A stretch of DNA of 64,000 bases from Pseudobutyrivibrio sp. (lineage in GTDB: Bacteria > Bacillota > Clostridia > Lachnospirales > Lachnospiraceae), in NCBI GenBank assembly GCA_024684955.1, contig JAIKWH010000062.1, forward strand, positions 1 through 64,000. The letters are read 5' to 3'. A program made the translations under genes and the position numbers. Each line of letters opens with the position of its first letter. Positions within the stretch are counted from its first letter, which is position 1. This document shows positions 47,641 through 57,334 of this stretch, in pieces. A model generated the notes under the pieces. It worked only from the letters and a program-made list of their open reading frames with translations, did not search any database and was not told the DNA's origin.

Positions 47641-48410
47641 AAAACCTTTTTGGCGTCTATATCAGCCTGGTCTTGCATAAGGGATTTAACATATTGCCCA
47701 ATATGTTTTTTATCCTCGGCCTCCAGATTCTCAGGATATATAGGATCCATAAAGGTGACAATAACATGAGACTTTTTAATCCTAGGAGCCTGGGCCTCAA
47801 AAATAGACCTGGTATTTGTAAATACTACAGGAATAATAGGTGCCCCAGTCTTTAATGACATCCTAAAGGAAGCATCGTGAAATTCACCCATCTGGCCGTC
47901 CTTAGACCTAGTGCCCTCAGGGAATACAAACATAGAAATACCCTCTTTAATATAATCCTGAGCTTTTAGCATCAGTTTAAGGTCGGTCCTTGGATCGGTC
48001 CTGGTAAGGAAAAGACAATAATTCATTTTCATCCAAGTCCTGAGCAGTGGAATTTTGCCAATTTCCTGCTTTGCAAGAAAACCGGTGACTGCTGGACAGA
48101 TATGATATCCCAAAACTACGTCAAAGTAACTGTGATGGTTTCCTATAAACAAAACGCTTTTGTCAGCAGGGATCTTGTCATATCCATAAACTTCATATTT
48201 AACCCCAGCCAGAAAAGCCACAATACCAAAAGCCCAAGCCACAATTTTGTAACTGACCACATCCTTGGTATGCTTATCAAACAAACCTACAATAAGTAGC
48301 AGGCCCCAAACTGGAATACTCAGAATCAAAAATATAAAAACAAAAAGTACAGTGATGATAGTTCTTAACATATTTCCTCCAAAATGTCTTTTTCTCAATT
48401 CCAAAATCAT
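47637..48410 (-). CDS. plsC: 1-acyl-sn-glycerol-3-phosphate acyltransferase
   Basis: GNHHSYFDVVLGY (NHxxxxD), FPEGTRSKDG. Confidence 0.95.
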   Translation of the reverse strand: MILELRKRHFGGNMLRTIITVLFVFIFLILSIPVWGLLLIVGLFDKHTKDVVSYKIVAWAFGIVAFLAGVKYEVYGYDKIPADKSVLFIGNHHSYFDVVLGYHICPAVTGFLAKQEIGKIPLLRTWMKMNYCLFLTRTDPRTDLKLMLKAQDYIKEGISMFVFPEGTRSKDGQMGEFHDASFRMSLKTGAPIIPVVFTNTRSIFEAQAPRIKKSHVIVTFMDPIYPENLEAEDKKHIGQYVKSLMQDQADIDAKKVF

Positions 48411-48569
48411 TATAAAATAGCTACCAGCAATTTACAATTTTAATCATAGGACCCCATCCAAGGAAATTACCTCGAAATTTAACTTGCTGAAAAAAGTCTT
48501 ACAAATCAAGATATTGTGTATATCCTTTCAAAAAATCCCGATAATTATACAATAATTTTTACACAAATT

Positions 48570-48598
48570 TTGACAAATTGCTTAAAAAGTGATAGAAT
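48570..48598 (+). promoter_or_regulatory. sigma-A-type promoter for veg
   Basis: TTGACA (48570-48575), 17 bp, TAGAAT (48593-48598). Confidence 0.8.
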
Positions 48599-48659
48599 GC
48601 TTCCAACGCCACGGGATTGTATTTATGCAACCTGGTGGAGAAAGGGAGGAAGAGGCATC

Positions 48660-48899
48660 ATGGAACGCGAAGACTTTGACAAGGTACGTGACTCAGTAAG
48701 GTCACAATGCGGCAGTAGAGTTGTTATTCAGTTAGACAAAGGTCGTAACAAGGTTGACATTCAGCAGGGTGTTATCCAGGAGGCTTACCCAAGTGTTTTC
48801 ACCATCTTGGTCGACAACACAGACAGCAGCCCATCCCAGTTATTATCTTTCAGTTATACAGATATCATCACTAAAGAAATTCGCATGAAGTTATGCTAA
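48660..48899 (+). CDS. veg: Veg family protein
   Basis: DKVRDSVRSQCGSRVVIQLDKGRNKVDIQQGVIQEAYPSVFTI. Confidence 0.9.
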   Translation: MEREDFDKVRDSVRSQCGSRVVIQLDKGRNKVDIQQGVIQEAYPSVFTILVDNTDSSPSQLLSFSYTDIITKEIRMKLC

Positions 48900-48934
48900 A
48901 CTGAGTTCGCTAGTTACAATTGAATAAGGTTACT

Positions 48935-48966
48935 AGAGCCACCCTTTTTGGGTGGCTCTTTTTTGT
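48935..48966 (+). terminator. Rho-independent terminator
   Basis: AGAGCCACCCtttttGGGTGGCTCTTTTTTG. Confidence 0.93.
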
Positions 48967-49061
48967 CCCCACAGAACCTTGAAAAGGCTACCCAGTAATT
49001 GTATAGTTAATGTGTATAGGTGGACGGACTAGCCTATATATTGTGTTTGGAGAATGATTTT

Positions 49062-50144
49062 ATGAAGAAACGTAGAGTGATAAAGATGGGAATGTGTCTG
49101 GGCCTGGGGGTTTGCCTTTTGGTAGGGGACCCTATGGTGACGGATGCAGTTCGTTCCATTTCGGAGATAGAGAAGGAGCAGGATGAGCTCCAGGATGAGA
49201 TTGATGCCTTGGATGCAGACCTTTATAGTCTGGTTTTGCAGGTTGAGGAAGTTTCTAATACTATTGCGGAGACTGAGGCAGAGATTGCGGATACCCAGGC
49301 TGCTTTGGAGGATGCCCAGATTGCCTGTGACCAACAGTATAAGGATATGAAAATTCGTATTAAGTATATGTACGAAAAGGAAGAACCTAGTTTGTTTGAG
49401 ATGCTGATTGAGGCAGGCTCTTTTAGCAAATTTTTGAATAGGCTGGAGTATGTTAACGGAGTTTATTCTTACGATAGGGAAAAATTGGACCAATTCCAGG
49501 CTACCCAGGCTGAGATAGAGGCTTTGGCTGTGGCTTTGGATGAGGAGATGCAAAGCCTGGATGCTGCAAAGGCTGAACTGGAGGCGCAGGAGATTGCCCT
49601 TGATGCTATGTTGGATCAGAAGCAGGGGGAGATGGATGACCTGGATAAAGAACTGAAAGAGGCTAAGGAGATTGCTGCCAGGGAGGCGGCGCTGAGGGCT
49701 GCCAGAGCTGCGGCTGCCAATAATGGGGCCAAGACTTCTGCTATTTCTAGTTACAATGTTAATGGAGATTTGAATCCTGGCAAGACTACAGGTATTGCTG
49801 GGTCTGACGTGGTTTCCTTTGCAAACCAGTACGTGGGAGGAGCCTATGTTTGGGGAGGTAATTCTCTGACAGGGGGCTGCGATTGCTCTGGGTTTGTCCA
49901 GCAGGTGTTGGCTAATTACGGTATTACCTATGGGGCCAGAATGACTTCTGTGTCCTTTAGAAATGTTGGAAATGAAGTAAGTTATAATTACATGCAGCCT
50001 GGAGATATTGTGTGCTATCCAGGTCATGTGGCCTTTTATCAGGGCAATGGCACAATTGTCGAGGCCCAGAGTACGGCTACAGGTATTACTAATTATAGGT
50101 CTGTAAATTGTCATAGTATAATTACAATACGAAGAGTTTTGTAG
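49062..50144 (+). CDS. secreted coiled-coil NlpC/P60 peptidase (PcsB-like)
   Basis: Signal peptide, coiled coil, GGAYVWGGNSLTGGCDCSGFVQQVL, GHVAFYQGNGTIVEA. Confidence 0.94.
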   Translation: MKKRRVIKMGMCLGLGVCLLVGDPMVTDAVRSISEIEKEQDELQDEIDALDADLYSLVLQVEEVSNTIAETEAEIADTQAALEDAQIACDQQYKDMKIRIKYMYEKEEPSLFEMLIEAGSFSKFLNRLEYVNGVYSYDREKLDQFQATQAEIEALAVALDEEMQSLDAAKAELEAQEIALDAMLDQKQGEMDDLDKELKEAKEIAAREAALRAARAAAANNGAKTSAISSYNVNGDLNPGKTTGIAGSDVVSFANQYVGGAYVWGGNSLTGGCDCSGFVQQVLANYGITYGARMTSVSFRNVGNEVSYNYMQPGDIVCYPGHVAFYQGNGTIVEAQSTATGITNYRSVNCHSIITIRRVL

Positions 50145-50151
50145 GAGTTTT

Positions 50152-50865
50152 ATGAGAGGGAAGTTTTTAAAGGCTTTCATAAGTGCGGCCCTGGTGGCGG
50201 CGGTGGGATTTTCCTTTATTTCTATTGGAAGGAATAGAGGGAAATTGGACTATGGCAAAAATCTAGGGGAGACGGCTGTCACTGTAGATGGCAGAGAGAT
50301 TAGTTTTGGGGACTTGGCCTTTTACATTCTCTATGAGGAGAGGGTGGTGGAAGAACAGGCCATGGTTTATAATCCTGAGTCTACCAAGGATTATTGGAAT
50401 ATCCATACCAATGGAGGATTTTTTCAGGACCAAGTAAAAGAGTCTGTGATGGGTATGGCTGTCCATGATTATATTTTTTATGACCTGGCTGTGGCCCAGG
50501 GCATGGATACTTTGACTCCTGAGGAGAAAGAGGATTTGGAGTTTGCCACCTTGGATTTTTGGGAGGATTTGCTGGATGAGCAGTGGGACAGGCTGCCTGC
50601 AGATGAGGAGACTATAAATAGCCAGATAAGGATAGCGGCGATTGCAGAAAAATATCAAAATTATTTGGCAGATAGCAAAGGGCCTAGTAAGGCTGCCTAC
50701 AATTATGATGGCTACTATTATGAGCAGATGAAATCTGACCATGATATTGTTATCAATGAGAAATTGTGGGATAGGTTTGTAATGGGAGATAATACCCTTG
50801 AACATAGCAAGGTTAATTATATAAACGGTTATAATAAGGATGACAAGAGCGAGAAAGAGAAATAA
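50152..50865 (+). CDS. membrane-anchored SurA-N-like protein, function unknown
   Basis: N-terminal TM; TAVTVDGREISFGDLAFYILYEE resembling the SurA/PrsA N-terminal chaperone region. Confidence 0.55.
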   Translation: MRGKFLKAFISAALVAAVGFSFISIGRNRGKLDYGKNLGETAVTVDGREISFGDLAFYILYEERVVEEQAMVYNPESTKDYWNIHTNGGFFQDQVKESVMGMAVHDYIFYDLAVAQGMDTLTPEEKEDLEFATLDFWEDLLDEQWDRLPADEETINSQIRIAAIAEKYQNYLADSKGPSKAAYNYDGYYYEQMKSDHDIVINEKLWDRFVMGDNTLEHSKVNYINGYNKDDKSEKEK

Positions 50866-50893
50866 GTCCGGTTATTATAGGAAGGTGATAGAT

Positions 50894-51766
50894 ATGGTAA
50901 AGATAGGAAGAAACGACCCATGTTGGTGCGGTAGCGGCCGTAAATATAAGCAGTGCCATGAGGCCATGGATAAAAAGATTCAGAGTTATGCAGTGCAGGG
51001 ACACCAGGTACCTGGGCATCACATGTTAAAGACACCAGAGCAGATTGCAAAGATTAAGGAGTCTGCAGTTATTAATATGGCTTGCCTTGACGCTGTAGGT
51101 CAGGCTATTTGCGAGGGCATGCCAACATCAGAGATTGACAGAATCGTCCATGACACTACTACAAAAATGGGAGGAATCCCTGCCCCACTTAATTACGAAG
51201 GATTCCCTTATAGCGTGTGCACATCTGTAAATGATCAGGTATGCCATGGCTACCCATCAAAAGATGTAATTCTCAAGAGTGGGGATATTATAAATGTAGA
51301 TTGCTCTACTATTTTAGATGGATATTTTTCCGATTCATCCAGAATGTTTATGATTGGTGACGTGGACCCAGAGACTAAAAAACTGGTTGAGGTAACAAAG
51401 GAATGCTGTGACCTGGGACTGGCTCAGGTAAAGCCATGGGGATTTTTAGGTGACGTAGGAGCTGCAATTTGTGAGCATGCCCATGCCAATGGTTACCAGG
51501 TTGTTAGAGAAATCGGTGGCCATGGTGTAGGTCTGGAGTTCCATGAGGAGCCATGGGTAGGTTACAATACCTTGCCTGGCACAGAATTGCTTTTGGTCCC
51601 TGGCTTTATGTTTACTATAGAGCCTATGATTAATATGGGCACACAAAAGATTCGCACAGACCAAAGCAACGGTTGGGAGGTATACACTTTAGATGGAAAA
51701 CCTTCTGCCCAGTGGGAGTACCAGGTGCTTGTTACAGAGGATGGATACGAGGTAATTTCATATTGA
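50894..51766 (+). CDS. map: type I methionine aminopeptidase with N-terminal SEC-C motif
   Basis: IGRNDPCWCGSGRKYKQCH SEC-C; metal ligands DCSTILDGYFSDSSRMF, GHGVGLEFHE. Confidence 0.96.
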   Translation: MVKIGRNDPCWCGSGRKYKQCHEAMDKKIQSYAVQGHQVPGHHMLKTPEQIAKIKESAVINMACLDAVGQAICEGMPTSEIDRIVHDTTTKMGGIPAPLNYEGFPYSVCTSVNDQVCHGYPSKDVILKSGDIINVDCSTILDGYFSDSSRMFMIGDVDPETKKLVEVTKECCDLGLAQVKPWGFLGDVGAAICEHAHANGYQVVREIGGHGVGLEFHEEPWVGYNTLPGTELLLVPGFMFTIEPMINMGTQKIRTDQSNGWEVYTLDGKPSAQWEYQVLVTEDGYEVISY

Positions 51767-52461
51767 TGCGATTAGACAAATTACTGGTTGAATTAAATAT
51801 AGGAACCAGGTCTGAAGTAAAGGCTCTTCTAAAGAAGGGCCTTATTTTTGTGGATGGACAAAAGAGGACAAAGCCGGAGGAGAAAGTGGATGAAAACGCT
51901 GTAGTAGTCAACTATCAGGGCCGGGATTATTCTTTTGTCAAATATAGATATTATGTAATGAATAAGCCTGCAGGTCTTATTACAGCAACCACTGATAGCA
52001 AGGACAAAACGGTGATGGACCTTTTTTATGAAAAGGTGAAGGATGGACCAAGTGACCTCTTTCCAGTGGGAAGACTGGATAGGGACACAACAGGGCTCCT
52101 CCTTATAACTAATGACGGGCAATTGGCCCATGACTTGCTGTCGCCCAAAAAGCATGTGGACAAGACCTATCTTGTCACAGTGGATCAGGCCCTGACAGAT
52201 GAGGATGTAAAGGCCCTGGAGAATGGGGTGAGAATAGGTGAGGGCGAACTGACAGCCCCTGCAAAAGTGGAGTATGAGGGTGGCCAAAACTGCAAAATTA
52301 CCATTCATGAGGGGAAATTTCACCAGGTAAAAAGGATGTTTTTTGCAGTGGGAAAAGAGGTGCTAGCCCTTAAAAGAACTGGCTTTGGTCCACTTACCCT
52401 AGATGAGGATGATTTGCCTCAAGGGTACATTAACGAACTAAAGCGTGAAAGTTTTTATTGA
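51766..52461 (+). CDS. pseudouridine synthase, RsuA family
   Basis: S4 N-terminus; VGRLDRDTTGLLLITNDGQLAH; stop/start overlap TGATG with map. Confidence 0.95.
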   Translation: MRLDKLLVELNIGTRSEVKALLKKGLIFVDGQKRTKPEEKVDENAVVVNYQGRDYSFVKYRYYVMNKPAGLITATTDSKDKTVMDLFYEKVKDGPSDLFPVGRLDRDTTGLLLITNDGQLAHDLLSPKKHVDKTYLVTVDQALTDEDVKALENGVRIGEGELTAPAKVEYEGGQNCKITIHEGKFHQVKRMFFAVGKEVLALKRTGFGPLTLDEDDLPQGYINELKRESFY

Positions 52462-52521
52462 CGATTTAAGAAAGTAGATATATTATATTCCCATCAAAGA
52501 ATTTTGGAATTTAAAGTGTTA

Positions 52522-52543
52522 AAGTGAAACGTGGAATTCACTT
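52522..52543 (+). promoter_or_regulatory. inverted repeat upstream of the liv operon
   Basis: AAGTGAA-N8-TTCACTT, 18 bp before the ATG. Confidence 0.45.
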
Positions 52544-52560
52544 AGTAAGGAGGGAATATG

Positions 52561-53754
52561 ATGAAAAAGAAATTACTTAGTCTTGCTTTAGTATCAGCAA
52601 TGACAGCATCACTTTTTGTAGGCTGTGGAGACGCTGCAAAGAGCGCTGATGGAAATGATCAGGCAACAGAGGAGGCAGCCGGCGAGCTGACTTGGAAGAT
52701 TGGTGGTATCGGACCTACTACAGGCGGTGCCGCCCAGTACGGAACAGGTGTTATGAACGCCATCCAGATTGCAGTTGATGAGGTTAATGCTGATGGCGGT
52801 ATCAATGGATATCAGATAGCATTTAATTTTCAGGATGATGAGGCAGATGCTCAGAAATCAGTTAATGCTTACAATACATTAAAGGATTGGGGAATGCAGA
52901 TTCTCGAGGGAACAGTTACTTCTGGTGCTTGTACAGCAGTTTCTGCTGAGACATACAACGACAGAATTTTCCAGATTACACCATCTGCATCTTCTACAGA
53001 TGTAACAACAGGACATGACAATTCATTCCAGATTTGTTTCTCAGACCCTAACCAGGGTACAGTTTCAGCAGACTATATTGCTGACAACGGATTGGCTGCA
53101 AAGATTGGTATCATCTATGATAGTTCAGATACATACTCATCAGGTGTTTATCAGAATTTTGCTACAGAGACACAGGCAAAGGGCCTTGAGATTGTAGCAA
53201 CAGAGGCATTTACTTCTGATTCAAAGACAGATTTTACAACCCAGTTGCAGAAGTGCAAGGATGCAGGCGCAGAGCTTCTTTTCCTTCCATTCTATTACAC
53301 AGAGGCAGCAATCGTACTTACTCAGGCTAATCAGATGGATTACGCACCAATCTTCTTTGGTGTTGATGGATTAGACGGAATCCTTTCAGTTGAAAACTTT
53401 GATGTAAGCCTTGCAGAGGGTGTTTACCTTCTTACACCATTCGCAGCAGATGCTGAGGATGAGGCTACACAGTCATTTGTTTCAAAATATGAGGAGCAGT
53501 TTGGCGGTATACCAAACCAGTTTGCAGCAGATGCTTACGACGGCGTATACATCATCAAGGAGGCTATCGAGTCAGCAAACCTTACACCTGAGGCATCAAA
53601 CGAGGAAATCTGCGAGGCACTTATCTCAGCAATCCAGTCTGTTAACTACAATGGACTTACAGGTGAGAATATGACATGGAATGCAGCAGGAGAGGTTTCT
53701 AAGGATCCTAAGGCAGTTGTAATCCAAAACGGTGCTTACGTATCAGTTCAGTAA
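52561..53754 (+). CDS. branched-chain amino acid ABC transporter substrate-binding lipoprotein
   Basis: Lipobox FVGCG; KIGGIGPTTGGAAQYGTGVMNAIQIAVDEVNADGGINGYQI. Confidence 0.95.
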   Translation: MKKKLLSLALVSAMTASLFVGCGDAAKSADGNDQATEEAAGELTWKIGGIGPTTGGAAQYGTGVMNAIQIAVDEVNADGGINGYQIAFNFQDDEADAQKSVNAYNTLKDWGMQILEGTVTSGACTAVSAETYNDRIFQITPSASSTDVTTGHDNSFQICFSDPNQGTVSADYIADNGLAAKIGIIYDSSDTYSSGVYQNFATETQAKGLEIVATEAFTSDSKTDFTTQLQKCKDAGAELLFLPFYYTEAAIVLTQANQMDYAPIFFGVDGLDGILSVENFDVSLAEGVYLLTPFAADAEDEATQSFVSKYEEQFGGIPNQFAADAYDGVYIIKEAIESANLTPEASNEEICEALISAIQSVNYNGLTGENMTWNAAGEVSKDPKAVVIQNGAYVSVQ

Positions 53755-53781
53755 TACGATTCACTGAGAATAAGATTTTAA

Positions 53782-53819
53782 AAATACGGTGCAATGGGGC
53801 ATCCCCTTGCATCGTATTT
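53782..53819 (+). promoter_or_regulatory. intercistronic hairpin between the substrate-binding and permease genes
   Basis: AAATACGGTGCAAtGGGGcatCCCCtTGCATCGTATTT; weak U-run after. Confidence 0.75.
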
Positions 53820-53845
53820 AATATTTTAGAAAGAGAGAAAAGGTT

Positions 53846-54727
53846 ATGGGATTTTTAACCTATTTAATTAACGGGCTTAGCCTGGGTAGCGTTTACGCCA
53901 TAATTGCTCTAGGCTACACCATGGTATATGGTATCGCCAAGATGCTGAATTTTGCCCATGGTGATGTAATCATGATAGGAGCCTATGTCACATTTATTGG
54001 CATGTCATCCTCTGGCATACCTGCAGTTCCTGCAATTGTGATTTCTATAATTGTCTGCACAGCCCTGGGAATGTTAATAGAGAAGGTGGCATATTCTCCA
54101 CTTAGAAAGGCAACCAATTTGGCGGTTCTTATTACAGCCATTGGCGTCAGCTATTTCTTGCAAAATATTGCCCTGCTTTTATTTGGATCCAATCCTGTAT
54201 CTTTTACATCAGTTGTAAAATGGCAGGGACTTTCCCTGGCAGGGGGACAATTAAAGATCACTGGCAATGCCATTGTCACAATCATTTCTTGTCTCATCAT
54301 TATGGTTTGCCTCATGTGGTTTGTTAAACATACCAAGCCAGGTCAGGCCATGAGAGCGGTATCTGAGGACAGGGATGCAGCTACACTGATGGGAATCAAT
54401 GTTAATGCGACCATATCTCTTACATTTGCCATTGGATCAGGACTGGCAGCTGTAGCGGGGGCTCTGCTTTGCTCGTCTTATCCATCACTTACTCCATATA
54501 CAGGCTCAATGCCAGGTATTAAAGCCTTTACGGCTGCAGTATTCGGAGGCATCGGTTCCATTCCAGGCGCCTTGCTTGGAGGACTTTTACTTGGAATCAT
54601 AGAGATTCTTGCAAAGGCATATATTTCCAGCCAGTTGGCAGATGCCATTGTTTTTGCTGTTTTAATTATTGTTTTGTTGGTAAAGCCTACCGGTATTTTA
54701 GGTAAGCAGATTAAAGAGAAAGTGTAG
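53846..54727 (+). CDS. livH: branched-chain amino acid ABC transporter permease
   Basis: GLSLGSVYAIIALGYTMVYGIAKMLNFAHGDV. Confidence 0.95.
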   Translation: MGFLTYLINGLSLGSVYAIIALGYTMVYGIAKMLNFAHGDVIMIGAYVTFIGMSSSGIPAVPAIVISIIVCTALGMLIEKVAYSPLRKATNLAVLITAIGVSYFLQNIALLLFGSNPVSFTSVVKWQGLSLAGGQLKITGNAIVTIISCLIIMVCLMWFVKHTKPGQAMRAVSEDRDAATLMGINVNATISLTFAIGSGLAAVAGALLCSSYPSLTPYTGSMPGIKAFTAAVFGGIGSIPGALLGGLLLGIIEILAKAYISSQLADAIVFAVLIIVLLVKPTGILGKQIKEKV

Positions 54728-54735
54728 GTGAAAAA

Positions 54736-55815
54736 ATGAAGAATATGAATAAATCTACACAGAAACTTTTATCAACTATTGGGGTTATAGTAGTTCTTTA
54801 TATAGTTCTTTCTGTAATGGAAGGAACAGGAAATCTTAGTTCACTTTTAAGCGGACTTTTAGTACCAGTCTGTGCGTACAGCCTTGTGGCTGTAGGCCTC
54901 AATCTCTGCGTTGGATATCTGGGAGAATTATCCTTGGGGCATGCAGGATTCATGTGCGTAGGAGCCTTTGCATCGGCCTTTTTCTCAAAGGTCTTTATGA
55001 ATACAATTCCTGATGTGCCTAGGTTTATCCTCTCTCTTTTAATCGGCACATGCTTTGCAGCCCTCTTTGGATTTTTAATTGCCATTCCAGTTCTCCGCTT
55101 GAGCGGCGACTACCTGGCAATTGTTACCCTGGCCTTTGGCGAGATTATAAAGAATGTAATCAATGTAATCTATATAGGTATGGATTCAAAGGGACTTCAT
55201 TTTTCTATGAAGGATATGCTGTCCCTTGGCATGGAGCCAGGGGGAACACTGGTTGTAAACGGTGCCCAGGGTATCACTGGCACACCTCGTCAGTCTACAT
55301 TTACCCTGGCTGTAATTCTATTGATTCTAGCCCTGGTTATCACTCACAACTTTGTTAATTCGAGAACCGGTCGTGCAGTAAAGGCTATCAGAGACAACCA
55401 GATTGCGGCTGAGACAGTAGGTCTGCCTATCACAAAGTACAAACTTATTGCATTTACAATATCAGCAGCCATTGCAGGAGTAGGTGGAGTTTTATATGCT
55501 CACAATATCAACTCCCTAATTGCCACCACAAACAACTTTGGATACAACATGTCCATTATGATTTTGGTTTATGTTGTCTTAGGTGGAATCGGAAATTTCT
55601 CCGGCTCTGTGGTTGCAGCAGTTGTACTTACCCTTTTGCCAGAATTGTTAAGAGGACTTTCTACATACAGAATGCTTATCTACTCAATTGTCCTCATTGC
55701 ATTGATGCTCTTTAACTGGGCACCATCCATACTGGAATATAGAAACAAGCATGGACTTACTGCAGCAGCAATCGCGGCAAAATTTAAAAAGAAAAATACT
55801 AAGGAGGTGTCATAA
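54736..55815 (+). CDS. livM: branched-chain amino acid ABC transporter permease
   Basis: LVAVGLNLCVGYLGELSLGHAGFM; GGIGNFSGSVVAA. Confidence 0.95.
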   Translation: MKNMNKSTQKLLSTIGVIVVLYIVLSVMEGTGNLSSLLSGLLVPVCAYSLVAVGLNLCVGYLGELSLGHAGFMCVGAFASAFFSKVFMNTIPDVPRFILSLLIGTCFAALFGFLIAIPVLRLSGDYLAIVTLAFGEIIKNVINVIYIGMDSKGLHFSMKDMLSLGMEPGGTLVVNGAQGITGTPRQSTFTLAVILLILALVITHNFVNSRTGRAVKAIRDNQIAAETVGLPITKYKLIAFTISAAIAGVGGVLYAHNINSLIATTNNFGYNMSIMILVYVVLGGIGNFSGSVVAAVVLTLLPELLRGLSTYRMLIYSIVLIALMLFNWAPSILEYRNKHGLTAAAIAAKFKKKNTKEVS

Positions 55816-56573
55816 TGGCCTTACTAGAAGTTACTAATCTTGGCATTTCCTTTGGAGGCCTTAGGGCCGTAGATGAGTTTAATCTTTCAATCGAAAAGGG
55901 AGAACTCTATGGTCTCATCGGACCAAACGGTGCTGGTAAAACTACAGTTTTCAACATGTTAACTGGCATTTACAAGCCTACAGATGGAAAGATATTCCTG
56001 GATAAAACAGATATAACAGGCAGAAAAACTGCCGACATTAACAAGGCTGGTGTGGCTAGAACTTTCCAAAACATCAGACTCTTTGGAGACCAATCTGTTC
56101 TTGATAATGTAAAAATTGGACTCCACAATTCCTTTGAGTATGGCACAGCCACAGGCATTCTGAGGCTGCCAAAGTATTTTGCCACAGAAAAGGAAATGAA
56201 CAATAAGGCGCTGGAGATACTCTCTGTATTTGGCCTGGATTCTGCAGCAGATATCCTGGCTTCCAACCTGCCATACGGCAAGCAGAGAGAATTGGAGATA
56301 GCAAGAGCCCTGGCAACGGGACCAAAGCTTTTGCTTTTAGATGAGCCTGCTGCTGGTATGAACCCAAATGAGACAAGGGATTTGATGAATACAATCGCCC
56401 TAATCAGAAAGGAATTTGGTATTACCATACTTTTGATAGAACATGATATGAAACTGGTTTCAGGAATTTGCGAGAAACTTACAGTACTTAACTTTGGCCG
56501 TGTATTATCCTCAGGCCTGACATCTGATGTACTAAATGATCCTGAAGTAATAAAGGCATATCTGGGAGAGTAA
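55815..56573 (+). CDS. livG: branched-chain amino acid ABC transporter ATP-binding protein
   Basis: GPNGAGKTTVFNMLTG; LPYGKQRELEIARAL; DEPAAGMNPNE. Confidence 0.96.
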   Translation: MALLEVTNLGISFGGLRAVDEFNLSIEKGELYGLIGPNGAGKTTVFNMLTGIYKPTDGKIFLDKTDITGRKTADINKAGVARTFQNIRLFGDQSVLDNVKIGLHNSFEYGTATGILRLPKYFATEKEMNNKALEILSVFGLDSAADILASNLPYGKQRELEIARALATGPKLLLLDEPAAGMNPNETRDLMNTIALIRKEFGITILLIEHDMKLVSGICEKLTVLNFGRVLSSGLTSDVLNDPEVIKAYLGE

Positions 56574-56575
56574 TT

Positions 56576-57286
56576 ATGGCAATGTTAATTGTAAAAGACT
56601 TAAAAGTAAATTATGGAGTTATCCAAGCCTTAAAGGGAATCAGTTTTGAGGTAAATGAGGGAGAGGTAATTGCCCTCATTGGAGCAAATGGTGCAGGCAA
56701 GACCACCACCCTCCAGACTATCTCAGGAATGCTGACACCTAGCTCTGGTCAAATCCTCCTAAGGGACACCAATATAACCAAGATTCCTGGACATAAAATC
56801 GTGTCCATGGGCATGGCTCATGTGCCGGAAGGAAGGCGTGTATTTGCCCAACTGACAGTGCTTGAAAACTTAAAAATGGGGGCTTATACTAGAAGTAACA
56901 AGAGGGAAGTAGCAGATACTTTGGAGAGGGTTTATGAGTCTTTTCCAAGGCTTAAAGAAAGGCAAAATCAGATGGCAGGTACCCTGTCAGGTGGTGAGCA
57001 GCAGATGCTGGCCATGGGTAGAGCCCTGATGAGCAAGCCTTCAATCATGCTTATGGATGAGCCTTCCATGGGTCTATCTCCAATTTATGTAGAGGAAATT
57101 TTCTCTATTATCCAGTCTATTTCCAAGGCAGGCACAACAGTGCTTTTGGTAGAGCAGAATGCTAAAAAGGCCCTTGCCATTGCAGATAGGGCATATGTCC
57201 TAGAGACTGGCAATATTGTTCTATCCGGGGATGCAAAGACTTTGATGAATGACGACTCTATCAAAAAGGCATACCTGGGAGAATAA
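56576..57286 (+). CDS. livF: branched-chain amino acid ABC transporter ATP-binding protein
   Basis: GANGAGKTTTLQTISG; LSGGEQQMLAMGRAL; DEPSMGLSP. Confidence 0.96.
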   Translation: MAMLIVKDLKVNYGVIQALKGISFEVNEGEVIALIGANGAGKTTTLQTISGMLTPSSGQILLRDTNITKIPGHKIVSMGMAHVPEGRRVFAQLTVLENLKMGAYTRSNKREVADTLERVYESFPRLKERQNQMAGTLSGGEQQMLAMGRALMSKPSIMLMDEPSMGLSPIYVEEIFSIIQSISKAGTTVLLVEQNAKKALAIADRAYVLETGNIVLSGDAKTLMNDDSIKKAYLGE

Positions 57287-57334
57287 ATAATGTAATTAGC
57301 ACTTACCTGCCGCTATTATTGTGAGTTTTAGCAG

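Noticed and set aside
49029-50180. 383-aa minus-strand ORF opposite the NlpC/P60 gene
   Set aside because: Shadow ORF. The plus strand has signal peptide, coiled coil and catalytic NlpC/P60 motifs; the antisense translation has no recognisable domain.
50263-50805. 180-aa minus-strand ORF
   Set aside because: Antisense to the SurA-N-like gene; low-complexity hydrophobic translation.
50840-50893. N-terminal extension of the map ORF
   Set aside because: SD (gaaggtgata) and the SEC-C start MVKIGRNDPC support ATG at 50894.
51673-51765. N-terminal extension of the RsuA-family ORF
   Set aside because: The extension lies inside map in another frame; ATG at 51766 coupled by TGATG gives a normal RsuA start.
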